Made by a program: the position numbers and the translations under genes
Part shown: in pieces, positions 53,456-64,000 of the stretch
Layout of the letters: every line of letters begins with the position of its first letter
How positions within the stretch are numbered: the first letter of the stretch is position 1
NCBI GenBank assembly: GCA_019671005.1
Contig: CM033728.1
Span: forward strand, 23,573,099-23,637,098
DNA from: Hibiscus mutabilis
Lineage: Eukaryota; Streptophyta; Magnoliopsida; Malvales; Malvaceae
Direction: 5' to 3'
Length of the DNA: 64,000 bases
Notes under the pieces: generated by a model
What the model was told of the DNA's origin: nothing
Seen by the model: only the letters and a program-made list of their open reading frames with translations
Databases searched by the model: none

Positions 53456-54359
53456 CCCGATGCAACAATGCATTCTTCTATTGTTTCTCTTTTGCAGGAT
53501 TTTGATGATGTTTTACCCGACGAGATTCTAAGAGGTTTACCACCTATTTGTGGCATAGAACATCAAATCAATTATAGGAGTAACCCCGAGAAAACAAAAG
53601 AGTTACAACAACAAGTACAAGAATTGATGGAAAAAGGCTATATTCGAGAGAGCTTAAGCTCATGTGCCATTCCTGTACTGTTGGTACCCAAGAAAGATGG
53701 GTCATAGCGCATGTGTGTGGATTGTCGAGCAATCAATCAATCCACATCAAATATCAACATCTTATACCCTGCCTAGATGATATGTTGGATGAATTGAATG
53801 GTTCCAGTGTGTTTTTAAAGATCGATCTTAAAAGTGGATATCACCAAATCGGGATGAGAGAAGGTGATGAGTGGAAAACAATGTTCAAAACAAAACAAGG
53901 TTTGTATGAGTGGACTGTGATTCCTTTTGGTTTAACAAATGCACCTAGCACGTTTATGAGATTGATGAATCATGTCTTACGACATTATATTGGTAAGTTT
54001 TGCGTTATCTATTTTGACGATATTCTCATATACAGTCGTTCTTTGGAGGACCATGAAATACATCTCAGATTTGTTTTGAATATACTTCGAAGGATAAATT
54101 GTATGCTAACTTCAAAAAATGTGAGTTCTAAAGGCTTGGAGGTTGATCATGAGAAGGTAAAAGCAATTGAAGAGTGGCCAACGCCTACAAGCATTAGCGA
54201 GGTAAGGAGCTTTCATAGATTGGTTAGTTTTTATCGAAGGTTCATTCCTAATTTTAGTACCATTGCCACTCCTTTAACTAACGTGGTTAAAAAGAATGCA
54301 AGCTTCTTTTGGAATAATGAGCAAGAACATGCTTTTAATCAGATTAAGGAGTGCTTAAC
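53456..54359 (+). pseudogene. Reverse transcriptase of element III
   Basis: LLQDFDDVLPDEILRGLPPICGIEHQIN, then directly YRSNPEKTKELQQQVQ: the usual dozen or so residues between HQI and YRSNP are missing, apparently an in-frame deletion. VLLVPKKDGS is followed by a TAG (53705) and a frame change. The next frame has DLKSGYHQIGM, PFGLTNAPSTFMRLMN and YFDDILIYS (54010-54036), so the catalytic Asp pair is intact, then LVSFYRRFIPNFSTI. It is the best preserved gypsy RT on the plus strand and gives the family assignment. Confidence 0.9.
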
Positions 54360-54745
54360 AAAGGCACCATTGCTTTCCTTACCAAACTTTGATAATGCAT
54401 TCGAGATCGAGTGTGATGCTTCAGGTGTATGAATCGGTGCTGTTTTATCACAAGAGGGACATCTAATTGCATATTTTAGCGAGAAACTAAATGGAGCAAC
54501 CTTGCACTATCCAACATACGACAAGGAAATGTATGCTTTGATTAGGGCCTTAGAAAAATGGCAACATTACCTATGGTTGAAGGAATTTGTTGTGCATACG
54601 GACCATGAGTCATTGAAACACATCAAGGGACAACATAAACTCAACAAAAGACACGCCAAATTGGTGGAATTCCTTGAGTCATTCCCATGCGTCATTAAGT
54701 ACAAGAAGGGATAATAGAACGTTGTTGCTGATACATTTTCCCGAA
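54360..54745 (+). pseudogene. RNase H of element III
   Basis: FEIECDASGV, a TGA (54430), then IGAVLSQEGHLIAYFSEKL, YPTYDKEMYALIRALEKWQHYL and VVHTDHESLKHIKGQ. All the core motifs are visible. Two adjacent stops (TAA, TAG) follow KYKKG near 54712-54717 before VVADTFSRR, the usual junction to integrase. Confidence 0.88.
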
Positions 54746-56108
54746 GGTATGTGCTTCTTAATTCTCTTGAATCTAAATTGATTGGATTTTCATTTCTTAA
54801 AGAACTCATGCTACTGATCTTGATTTTGGAGATATCTTTAAAGCATGTGAGAAAGGTGTGTTTGACAAGTTTTACAGGCATGATGGGTTCTTATTCAAGG
54901 AAAGGAAACTTTGCATCCCTTAAAGTAGTGCGCATGAGGTTTTAGCGAAGGAAGCCCATAGCGGGGGGCTTATGGGACATTTCAGAGTTAACAAGAAGTT
55001 AAACATATTACAAGAGCATTTGTTATGGCCAAAAACGAAAAGGGATGTTGTATGAATTTGTGAACGATGTATCACTTGTAAAAGGGCGAAATCAAGACTT
55101 CAACCTCAAGGGTTGTACACGCCATTACCAATCTCTAAAGAGCCGTTGGGTTGAAATTTCCATGAACTTTGTTTTAGGACTTCATAGAACAAAGAATGGC
55201 AGAGATTCCATTTTCGTGGTTGTTGATATGTTTTAAAAAATGGCGCACTTTTTTACATGTCATAAAACTGATGATGTTTCCAATATTGCTAATCTGTTTT
55301 TCAAGGAGATTGTGCGTTTACATGGACTTCCAAGGACAATCATTTTAGATCGAGATACAAAGTTTTTGAGTCATTTCTGGAGGTCTTTATGGAGCAGGAT
55401 TAGGATAAAGTTATTGTTTTCTACAACTTGTCATCCTCAAACTGATGGTCAAACCAAAGTGGTAAATCGAGTACTTTCAACTTTGTTGCGGTCTTTGATT
55501 AGCAAGAATCTAAAATTGTAGGAAAAGAGCTTGTATATGGGTTTAATCCATTGTCTCTTATGGATTTGTTACCTTTGCCCATTGATCAAGCATTAAACAT
55601 TGATGGAAAAAACAAGGCTGAATTCGTAAAAAAGCTTCATCAGAAGGTTCGAGAGAACATTGAGAAAAGAACAAAGCAATATGAACATCAAGCAAATAAA
55701 TAGCGAAAGCGAGTCAACATTGAACCTGGCCATTGTGTTTGGGTGCACTTTAGGAAGGAACGATTTCCAACATAAAGGAAATATAAACTCTCTCCTAGAG
55801 GGGATAGGCCATTTCAAGTATTGGACAAGATCAATGATAATGCCTACAAGATAGATCTTCCAGGAGAGTTTGGTGTTAGTGCTACTTTTAACGTTTCAGA
55901 CTTATCCCTTTTTGAGCAAGATAACGATTGAAGGACAAATCACTCTCAAAAGGGGAGGATAATGAGATCATAGCATCACCACCACCCTTGGACCTGGAGG
56001 AATTTCCCTTAGGCCCTATTACTCGTGCAAGGGCAATAAAGTTTTGAGATGCAGTCAGCAACAAGCGCATTCATGCATGGAAGATTATTAAAGCTACCGA
56101 CGTTGAAC
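54746..56108 (+). pseudogene. Integrase and polyprotein tail of element III
   Basis: The zinc-binding region is broken (about 54860-55100). Core: RWVEISMNFVLGL, where relatives have Asp and here Asn; GLPRTIILDRDTKFL keeps the second Asp; HPQTDGQTKVVNRVLS has Lys where the Glu is expected. So two of three catalytic residues are lost. After NLKL (55519) a stop and an apparent deletion of about 30 codons follow, then NPLSLMDLLPLPIDQALNID, a C-terminal segment with KINDNAYKIDLPGEFGVSATFNVSDL (about 55820-55905), and the tail FPLGPITRARAIKF (about 56005-56045). No chromodomain was seen. Confidence 0.88.
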
Positions 56109-56162
56109 CAATGCCCTACAACGTGGGAGATTCATGAAACGTTAAAAGGAGTCCATCCAACG

Positions 56163-57700
56163 TGATATGATCCTAATCAGCCCCAACTTTATCCATGACT
56201 TGATCACGTCATTGAAGATCCTCAAGGCTGATTTTAAGGGAGTTCTTCCTTACTTCATTTTCTATTACCTTATTTATGATGTCATAAGCATGCACGTGTA
56301 TCTTAGGATATGCTTATCATTTGTCTCATTTATCATGTCCTATTAATTTATTATTCATACATAGCATATGACCCACATCCTTACTTAGTTACTTCTTATT
56401 ATCTATTATATACATACTTATGTGTGTTTGCAGCATTTGTAGGACATACCAGCCACACAAACGAAATGGAGATTGAAGGGCAACTCACCTAAAGCTCAAT
56501 CAGCTCAAAATAAGGTAAATTCAAGCTTATTCATCCGGTTCAACTCCTATTAGCTCCATTCAGCTTCAATGAGCTCAAGATAGCTTAAGGACACTCATGA
56601 AGAAGCTCACCTAGCTAAAAGGTAGCTCACAAAGCTCATTTAAGTCCAAACAAGCTCTTTCACTCGAGTAATCACCAGTAAGCTCCTAAACAGCTCCATT
56701 CAACTCCAGAACATGCAAGGAAGCTCAAGAACACTAGAATAGGAGTTCACCTAGCTAAGGGTAGCTTATAATAGCTCAAATCAGCTCAACACTAAGTGAG
56801 CTCATCCAGCTCCAAGCTCGGCTCACATCTAGCTTCCCCATCTCAACTCAGCTCAACCTACCTATGTCAGCTCACTACCCCAAGCTCACGACTTCAAGGG
56901 ACATTCCCCTCATAAGAGACACACCCCTAGACCTTTGGAGGGAAACCATAATGGTAGCAAAGCAATGGAGGGAAAGCTAAATGGCGCCAAAACCAATAGA
57001 GGGACACACCAACCATTGCCAAAAGGACACAAGTAATTTGGAGGGATATTTAGGCGGCAAAACCAGGCTTGGAGGGATATTTGGGCGTCACCTTTTGGAG
57101 GGAGGCACGACTTAAACCAAATGGTTATTTGAATAGACAGAGGCCTTTTTGGCCAAGTCCTTTGAATCCTATAAATAGGACTTCATTTTGCATTTTGTAA
57201 CACACAACTTTCTTGAAATGTAATTTATCTTTTGTGAGGTTTTCTCTCAAACTTGTTCTTTTTAAAACTTTATTGACTTATCAAGCTTTGCTTGTGGCGT
57301 ATCCTATCCTCCATACTACATTCCGGGTTCTTGGTTTTTATATAACCAAAGGGTCTAAGTGCTATCTACCACCCTCAAAGTCATTCTCTTAAGAAACAGG
57401 ATTATACTTCTTAGTATAGTTTCTTTTTTTGAATCCTTTGAAAGCTACCATCCCTTTCATTTCTATTTCACTATCCTTTCTTTCCATTTCCATCCACCAA
57501 TCTGAAACCTACCCTACACTTAACCATTTCCTTCATTTCACCCATTACCTTATACACCACCATCCAAACTCTAAACTATCAACATCTTTCCATTATTTCC
57601 ATCATCTTAAAGCATACGAATTACAAGGCTTACTCGTATTCACGGTCGGGAACAATCAAGCTTCTCTCAACAACATCAATTGGAGAGTTGGAGCGTATCA
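56163..57700 (+). mobile_element. Solo LTR1c (family 1) at the 3' end of element III
   Basis: 1538 bp, TGATATGATCC to GCGTATCA. Flanks CAACG (56158-56162) and CAATG (57701-57705) are a 5-bp duplication with one CpG-type transition. Without it, element III internal DNA runs directly into LTR3b, as it does at 50240. AGCTCA repeats at 56485-56890, TATA box CCTATAAATAGG near 57170-57181. The frame 57429-57725 is LTR sequence. Confidence 0.82.
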
Positions 57701-57703
57701 CAA

Positions 57704-58688
57704 TGTGTTGAATGTTTATTTTTGATGCATGCGTTCCATTTTATTATTATTATTTTAGTGTGTTCATGTTTTCTATTAAGTTGTTTGTTGTTTATTTTAC
57801 CAGCATTTGAGTACATTGAATCATATAATATATATTTATTACATTTAGCATGCATCATATTACATTGTTTATTTCTAATCATATTTCTCGTATTTACAGT
57901 TGTTATGCAAGGGCAATGAATAGACACATCACTAGGGAATTGTGACTATTGGAGAGGCTTGCTTGAGGTGCTTGCTTACGTTCACATGGAAATTGACATG
58001 CTTGCTTATGTTCACATGGAAATTGACATGCTTGCGTACCTTTGGACGGTAATTATAGAGAGGTGCTTGCATGTGAACTGCTTGCGTACATTTATATGAA
58101 ATTTGACATGCTTGCTTATGATTACATTGGGCGACAAGGGCACACATTTCAAGGTTTCTTTTTTTTAATTCGTCATCCCTTCACACCATCCTAGGAATGT
58201 TGGCCGAACTCTTTATTTTATAAAGCCTATAAATAGTGGTTGATATTTCAATTGTAAGGCACACTTGGATTTCAGAAAAATTGAGAGTTTTATCTATTTC
58301 GCTCTTTTGAGAATTTATCGATCTTTCAAGTTCTGTTTGTTGAATCAAACCTTGATATCTTTTGTTCCTAGTTCTAGTTTCTAGTGGGTCAAGATCCTTA
58401 TTTTGTTTAGAGACTGTTATAGGGTTTAGGTCACACCTTTTTATTGTTGGTTGAATTCTCATGTCCTAAACTACTTTCCATCTTGCATCATCCAATTCTA
58501 CCACCACCATCGATCACATTAACCATCCAAAATTCTAGAATCTTTATTCTCATCACTTTTTATATCATTATACACCATCATCCTTTAAACCATCCGAAAA
58601 CTGTTGCAAGTCTTACAACACAAAGTTACTTCATTTACGATCGGGGAAAATCAAGCATCTCAGTAAATTTCAAGACGAGATCACATCA
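57704..58688 (+). repeat. LTR3b, 3' LTR of element III
   Basis: 985 bp, TGTGTTGAATG to GATCACATCA, aligning with LTR3a. It differs by tandem repeats of GAAATTGACATGCTTGCTTA-like units (57955-58125) absent from LTR3a. TATA box CTATAAATAGTGG near 58228-58240. Minus-strand and plus-strand open frames here are not genes. Confidence 0.85.
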
Positions 58689-59080
58689 TTGATGGATTCA
58701 CCAACCGATACTCTTTCCCATATGAAGGCAAGAAGATTACCTTGGTACCTCTTACACCAAGCCAAGTGAAAGCCGACCAAGCCACATTAAATAGAAGCAT
58801 GTGTGTCATAAAGGAATAATCTAGCAAAAGAAACACCAAAAGGATACATTTATGCTTGTCGAAGGGATCTCAAGAAACACCTATCCGCCCAGCAAACTTT
58901 ACTTGTACTCATGTACAAGGAAAGTTATTTTAGCTCTAATCTATCCGAAGGTTTGCCTTCTTCCTTCTCCATTCTTTTGTAGGATTTTGAAGACGTCTTC
59001 CCAGAAGAAATCCCTAGTGGTTTAGCACCAATTAGAGGGATTGAGAATCAAATTAACTTCATGCCGGGAGTAACAATTCC
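58689..59080 (+). pseudogene. Gypsy protease-RT junction fragment
   Basis: DGFTNRYSFPYEGKKITLVPLTPSQ (from about 58692) is the segment after the protease, and FEDVFPEEIPSGLAPIRGIENQINFMPG (about 58986-59068) the start of RT. Stops lie between them. The sequence changes abruptly after TIPGRP near 59088, so only this piece remains. Confidence 0.75.
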
Positions 59081-59500
59081 TGGCCGGCCAACCTTGATAT
59101 TAGGCTGCCCGTTGATGAAGGCTTCCTTTGATTGTATCAGATCTAGGATAGAAGTAAGAATTCCTGTACAGAAGTGTGGTTACAAAAGAAAATGTTTATA
59201 GAAGATAACATTGGGTTTTTAAGGGATGTTTTGGAATTTTTGATGGAAGGGAATGATGGTGTAATGAAGGTTAAAAGATGGTGAAAAGGTGGCTGGAAAT
59301 TTGATTTAAAGATGGCGTGTAGGGTGGTGAAGAAAATGAAACAAGTTGCTGGAATTTTTGTGTAAGGTTGGCGTATGGGATGGTTGAAGAAGATGATGAA
59401 AAGGTTGTTGGATTTTGGGTTAAAGAGATAAAGAAACAAAAATAAAAGTATAAACAAGGAACAAGGAATAACCTATACTATAAGGAGTATAAACCCGAAC
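59081..59500. repeat. Mosaic of protease-like and LTR-like relics
   Basis: 59089-59160 reads TLILGCPLMKASFD, similar to the ILGRPF end of a retroviral-type protease. From about 59160 to 59500 the minus strand is T/C-rich with short words (CATCTTT, CACCAT) like the downstream part of family 1/3 LTRs. No gene is supported. Confidence 0.4.
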
Positions 59501-59808
59501 CTTATATGTTCATTGCCCGAAATAGACTTAAACCCATTGATTATCGAATTCAGAACCACAAGTGATGCATTCACCACAAGGAAATTCCAAGGAAGAGATA
59601 GACTTACTTTTCCACTTGGCCCAATAACTCAAGCCAAGTCCAAGATGATCAAGGACAAGCTGAATTCAACCGTCCAATGATTTGTGAGCACGGGATTGCA
59701 AGCTGCCATAAAGAAAAAGAATTTCTTGAAGGAAGTTTACACTTAACACCATTCAAGAACAATTGAATCATAAAAACTCAACTTGCTGCACCTTTGGAGA
59801 TGTATATA
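59501..59808 (+). pseudogene. Gypsy polyprotein C-terminal fragment
   Basis: FTTRKFQGRDRLTFPLGPITQAKSKMIK (about 59567-59650) matches the GPITRARA tail of gypsy Pol seen at 56005. Stops follow. It lies immediately upstream of a family 2 LTR, as a 3' end should, so 59809-60877 is probably the 3' LTR of this lost element and the 5' LTR of the next. Confidence 0.65.
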
Positions 59809-60877
59809 TGATACGTGCATGGGAGGGCTAAAGCAATGCATATTGGACAAGAAACTAAATGTATTTGTGAAGTCTGGAAAGTCAACCAACTTGCGACAAC
59901 TTTTCAGATGTGATTCTGGCATTTATGGGCAGAGTTATCTTCTAGCAAATTGACCGTCATTCAGTTACCTTTCCAATGCATTTTGAAACGTATCAATCTG
60001 ATATCGGGAACTCAAGATACATCCATTTTATTGAAGACTATGCATGCAAAAACTAGATACGAGATTATTACGGGATTTTGTAAAATTCAGCCCAAAAGCT
60101 AACATATAAGGCTTTGGACGAATTAAACTTAGCCCAATGTATTTATTATCATTTAAATTGATGTTTTTAGGGTTTTCAGACTTTAGGAACCAGCCCTTAT
60201 CAGTTGGCTTCTTTTCTTTATTATTTTAATTAAATTAGGTTTTCCTTGTTCTAGTAGAAGTTAAATTACTTTGGCTATCCTTCACCTATAAAAGGATGAA
60301 GCCTCCACCATTATAAGACAGTTTTTCTTCGATTTATGAAATATTTAGTGAGTTCATTTTTGCAAGTGTTGATAACTTGTGCCTTAGAAGTCTTCTTCAA
60401 CATAAGATCGTCGAGTTCTTGTGAGGGAGATCATCTTCACACTCCTGCTTACCTAGGTAATTGCGTCTAGGAGGGTGGGTTAGAGCCGGTTGAGGTTGTT
60501 TTCTTAGATAATCGCATCTAAGATGGTGTTGAGGACAAACACAACATAAATTTCGCCAAGCCATCTTCATCTTCTACCTCTACGCCGCCATCCATAATCC
60601 ATAAACAAAGCTGGAAATTTCATATTTGTTTTATCTATCCTTTTATCAATATTTTCAATATTTTTAACTTTATTATTGTTATTCATCTTCTAATATTTCA
60701 CTTTGTCGTTGTTTCTTTAAACTTCCAGCCTTGAATCTGAAAGTTTCAAGAAAATACATTCTCAATTCTCTTAAATTTTCAAAACTGTGCATAACTTTTT
60801 TGATTGAGTCTAGAGCTTCTAGTTTTTGCAAAAACTTGATTGAAGGCTTCCAAAACCACAATTACGCCACTCTATCA
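59809..60877 (+). repeat. Family 2 LTR (plus strand)
   Basis: 1069 bp, TGATACGTGCATGGGAGG to CTCTATCA. TATA box CTATAAAAGGATG near 60287-60299. Two hairpins with conserved loop at 60452-60471 and 60503-60522. The primer site follows at 60880. Confidence 0.88.
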
Positions 60878-60879
60878 TT

Positions 60880-60889
60880 TGGTATCAGA
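60880..60889 (+). other. Primer binding site, methionine-tRNA type
   Basis: TGGTATCAGA two bases after the LTR, followed by TTTGGGCCGATT, as in the minus-strand copies. Confidence 0.75.
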
Positions 60890-61714
60890 TTTGGGCCGAT
60901 TCTTGGGCAAAATTTTGACGTTTTGTGTGAAAAATCGCAAAAAAAGGGAAAATTCGTCAAAATCAAATGAGCGAATTTTGAGCTGAAAATTTCCATACCA
61001 GATCTATACCATTGGAGGAGTCAGCACATAAAATTTTAGAATTTTTGACATCGGGAATACCCCAAACAAAGTGGATCAAGTTTTAGCAAAAATAGGGGTT
61101 TTCCTCTATCTTAACCCTATTTTCATTCTTTTTCCCCTCAATTTTCATTATTTTTAGTTATTTATCTTGTAAAACAAAAAACAAAAAAAGAGAAAAAAAT
61201 AAAAAGAAAACAAGTGAAGAAAAGTGAGAAAACTCATACCTAGCCACCAACCATCATCAAGATCACCATCATCTGCCACCGCAAGCATCACATTGAAGTG
61301 GACTCAATATTTGGATTTCTTCCTTCAAGTTGTTTTTGGGTTTTGGGTTATCATCTTTCTAAACTATTCTTTCTGCTCTTAGTTATTTAAGTTCGTTTGT
61401 CTTGCTTTTTCCTTCTTCTATTACGCCATTAACACTTTCTATTCCTTGTGTGAGTAGGGCTAAAAGTTGCATTGCAATTCTTATTTCTTGCAACTATACT
61501 TCAATTGGTGTCATCCCTTTCATTGGAATCCTAGTACAATTAGGACTCATTGTTAGGATCAAACTCCGATTATACCTTGTTGACTTGTGGCAGGAAAGTC
61601 TTTAAAGAGCACAAGATCGGCTTACTTGTCTCGCTAAGTATTTATTTCTTGGAGTGTTTACTGAGATTTCTAGTTTTCTTTTGCTTTTCACCTTTTAAAT
61701 CTGAGTGTTTCAGG
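60890..61714 (+). other. Leader region of the family 2 element
   Basis: Noncoding, A-rich at 61170-61220, with pyrimidine-rich stretches at 61360-61430. It resembles the leaders at 35540-36156 and 33000-33480 on the other strand. The open frame 61402-61605 has no recognisable product. Confidence 0.6.
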
Positions 61715-62780
61715 ATGTCACAAATGTGTAACGACAAAGAAACACACGAGATGACTCTTCAAGAAGTTTCGGATACTCTCAATAAACTTGCATGGACTGT
61801 AGCCTCATTAGCAACCAAGCTTGAGCACACCGATACAGTCGTGACCGCAATCACTCAAACCATTGGGAAATTAGAAACCACTATTGTCGCAAGCGATACT
61901 GAGGAGCCTAAGCATCCAAATCTTGTTCCCATTCAGAATAGATGCCAAAATCCACTACATAGGCACAACTTCGCACAGATCCGAGACGAGCAACAAACAC
62001 TTTAGCCAAACCAAAGATCATTGTGCCACCTTTTCAAGGAAGGTATGACCCTGATGCTTATTATGACTGGGAAAATCAAGTTGATCTTCTGTTTGAGTAT
62101 TATCAATGTCCGGAAGAGGATCAACTTCCACTTTTGACTCTCGAATTCACTGGATACGAATCCATTTGGTGGTCCCGATAGGTCCGAAATTGGCGTCTCA
62201 ATAGAGAAGCCAATATAATCTCATGGGGAGAACTTAAAGAAGTCATGTGAGAATGATTTGTTTCCCCATTATATCGATGAGAGATCAAACAAAAGTTATA
62301 AAGGTTCCGACAAGGCTACATAACTGTTAAGGAGTATCTCAAAGAGATGGAATTATTGATGCAAAGAGCCGATATACAAGTGGATGAAGAGGATACAATA
62401 ACTAGGTTTGTTGTCAGACTCAGTGACAATATTCTTTAGGTACTTGAATTCGAAACCTACTATACCTTTCAAAATGCATTCCAATTTTCCATGACAAACG
62501 AAAAGTGCATCAAAGATCGACAAAGATATCGACAAAAGAGTTATCACTACGAAAAAGGTATCACTCAACCTATATCTCATTCTAATTCTTCTAAGCCTTT
62601 GCTCGACTCAAGTAGAACAAAGCAGAAAATTGAAGCATCCAAATCACTGGACAAAACCAAGACAAAAATCCTCATGTTGGTGGAAAACACACAAACACTC
62701 AAGCAAACTCGAGATATTGTATGCTTCTAGTGCAAAGGTCATGGACACTATCAAAGAGAATGCCCGAATACAAGACTTTT
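61715..62780 (+). pseudogene. Gag of the family 2 element
   Basis: The likely start is MSQMCNDKETHEMTLQEVS at 61715 (an open frame extends upstream without support). Residues about 15-60 have heptad-like spacing of Leu/Val/Ile and may form a coiled coil. A stop at 62003 is followed in frame by VPPFQGRYDPDAYYDWENQVD, EFTGYESIWWS, a stop, and EYLKEMELLMQRADIQVDEEDTITRFV (about 62330-62415), the retrotrans_gag domain. The knuckle CKGHGHYQREC sits at about 62732-62764 with a TAG just before it. At least five stops. This is the long Gag that the compact units at 31902-37284 have shortened. Confidence 0.85.
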
Positions 62781-63178
62781 TCTTGTTTGAGAAGATGGGA
62801 CCTACTCATCCGATTCAAAGAAGGAATTGTCCGACAATGAATTCATCGTCGATGATTACTCCAGTGATGAACTTGATCCTAGAAGCTTGGTGATTCAACG
62901 TTCACTTAATATCCAATCAATCGACGATATGGAGGTACAAAGAATAAATATTTTCCACACACGGTGTTTAATCAGAGGTAAACTGTATTTTGTCATCATT
63001 GATAGCGAAAGTTGTGCGAATGTGGCGAGTAGCTATCTAGTTGATGCACTTGACCTACCTTGTCAACGCTATCCAAAGCCATATTATCTCCAATGGCTTC
63101 ATGGAGGGTCAGAATTAAAGGTAAACAAATGTGCCTTAATCACTTTTACTATGGGCAAATATTGTGATGACGTTTTAT
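62781..63178 (+). pseudogene. Protease of the family 2 element, cut by an insertion
   Basis: The frame 62827-63180 contains INIFHTRCLIRGKLYFVIIDSESCANVASSYLVDAL; the usual IIDGGS reads IIDSES, keeping the Asp. YPKPYYLQWLHGGSELKVNKCALITFTMGKYCDDVL follows, aligning with the other protease copies up to the point where CDVVP is expected. There the sequence changes to AACACCCC, so a new element has inserted. The stop of the open frame is inside that element. Confidence 0.82.
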
Positions 63179-64000
63179 AACACCCCTTTCCTGTATCCGT
63201 ACACCGGGTACAAGTTGGAAATGTTACAACTTCTTTAATAAAAAATTAGGGTAATTTAAATTTTTTAGAAAACTTCTCAATGGTCACCCGTCCTCAAATT
63301 TCTCTAGCCCAAGCACGCTTAACTTTATTTAAAACCGTTATAAATGATTTATTCGAGCTTCAATTCATAAATCACTTATCTTAGCATGAGGTTATTCTTA
63401 ACCTTGAATCTTTCTAGAAACGCCAATTATCTTGAAACCATAACGAACTTTAAAGGCCAATCACCACTCAAATAGGTTTAACAAGTATAAATGCCACTAT
63501 AATAATCAAACCTCAACTAGGATGTCATTACTGTGATTACCTGTTGAGCTTCCCAAAAGAGAAAGTGATGCAAAAGTTGTTCGTTCCTAATTCCGTTTTA
63601 CCTACGTGTATAACAAAAATACACGGTGAGTATAACTCAGTGAGGCATAAGATGAGAACATATATAAAATATTTTGTAATGCATGATACTTTCAAAAGAA
63701 TGATAATCATTAAATCATATAATATGTAGTGCAGGAATACCTGTATAAGAAATCATGTAATCGTACTGGTTAATCATATAGCCCAAGGTAAATATCAAGA
63801 GACGAGTAAACGAGTCGTGTACTCCTAGAGTACTAGCCACTCCCTTTAGGGATGAGGCGACGGTAACGAGCTCGTAGCAACCCTTAGGTGCAAAAGGTAG
63901 ACACAAGTAAGTGTCGGGCAGTAGACATACATAAATGCCAACGGTAGACACGTAAAGTGTCAAACGGTAGATACAATAAGTATCGGTGGTAGACACGTAA
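63179..64000 (+). mobile_element. LTR-like sequence of another retrotransposon, running off the window
   Basis: Begins TAACACCCCTTTCCTG immediately after the protease break; an AACACCCC start is common in LTRs of Tekay/Del-type gypsy elements, which is the basis of this call. At 63890-64000 there are tandem ~23-bp units with GGTAGACAC..GTGTC hairpins. No coding region is reached. The minus-strand frame 63996-63715 is not supported as a gene. Confidence 0.55.
63890..64000 (+). repeat. Tandem mini-hairpin repeats
   Basis: Five units of 22-24 bp beginning GGTAGACAC, AGTAGACAT, GGTAGACAC, GGTAGATAC and GGTAGACAC. Arms pair: GACAC with GTGTC, GATAC with GTATC, GACAT nearly with ATGCC. The array is cut by the window end. 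Confidence 0.75.

Noticed and set aside
56163..58688. Element III with unlike terminal LTRs, or a two-LTR circle junction at 57700
   Set aside because: A 5-bp duplication (CAACG/CAATG) around LTR1c shows it is a later solo-LTR insertion beside LTR3b, so element III has matching LTR3 ends.

Overview
The window is repeat-rich, gene-poor plant DNA, most likely pericentromeric or centromere-adjacent heterochromatin of a flowering plant. No host protein-coding, rRNA or tRNA gene could be supported. The plant assignment rests on plant-type LINEs (DUF4283/CCHC ORF1, RNase H at the end of ORF2), an Athila-like Ty3/gypsy element with a tRNA-Asp primer site, and three other gypsy families with methionine-tRNA-type primer sites. 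I do not name a species.

Layout. (1) A tandem satellite of about 170 bp per monomer fills 1-2443, 3246-5019, 17368-22345 and 29779-31901, some 65 monomers judged by length. It has been split by three insertions: a 5'-truncated LINE (2444-3245), a 12.3-kb Athila-like composite (5020-17367), and a nearly complete LINE (about 22346-29778). (2) The Athila-like composite lies on the minus strand and has three LTRs: a long decayed gag-protease-RT-RNase H-integrase unit, a shared middle LTR, then a second unit reduced to 0.8 kb. (3) The large LINE is itself interrupted by a solo LTR (24940-26110) with a TCTGA target duplication. (4) From 31902 on no satellite remains. A minus-strand tandem of compact gag-only gypsy units (family 2) covers 31902-37284 and abuts an older pol fragment (37285 to about 38650). 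(5) From 39163 to 59060 there is a chain of plus-strand gypsy elements of families 1 and 3 that share or nest their LTRs. LTR1a is broken by two further insertions, each with its own target duplication (TATAA and TTTGT). Only the element at 50246-58688 still shows gag, protease, RT, RNase H and integrase, all with stops. (6) A further family 2 element (59809-63178) ends at a new LTR-like sequence running off the window.

Every coding unit carries stops or frameshifts, so this is a graveyard of elements in successive layers. The most interesting signals are structural. Family 2 LTRs carry pairs of 20-nt hairpins with a conserved AATTGC-type loop and stems that covary between copies. A palindrome GTTGCC-NN-GGCAAC is scattered through the LTRs and coding region of the Athila-like element and appears in frame as Ala/Thr-rich peptide repeats. 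Two LINEs inserted at the same TTTT/AA position of the satellite monomer. Family 2 elements have echoed primer-site and polypurine-tract/LTR boundaries. A second set of covarying mini-hairpins lies at the right edge of the window.

All coordinates come from reading by eye; boundaries given as approximate are uncertain by tens of bases.
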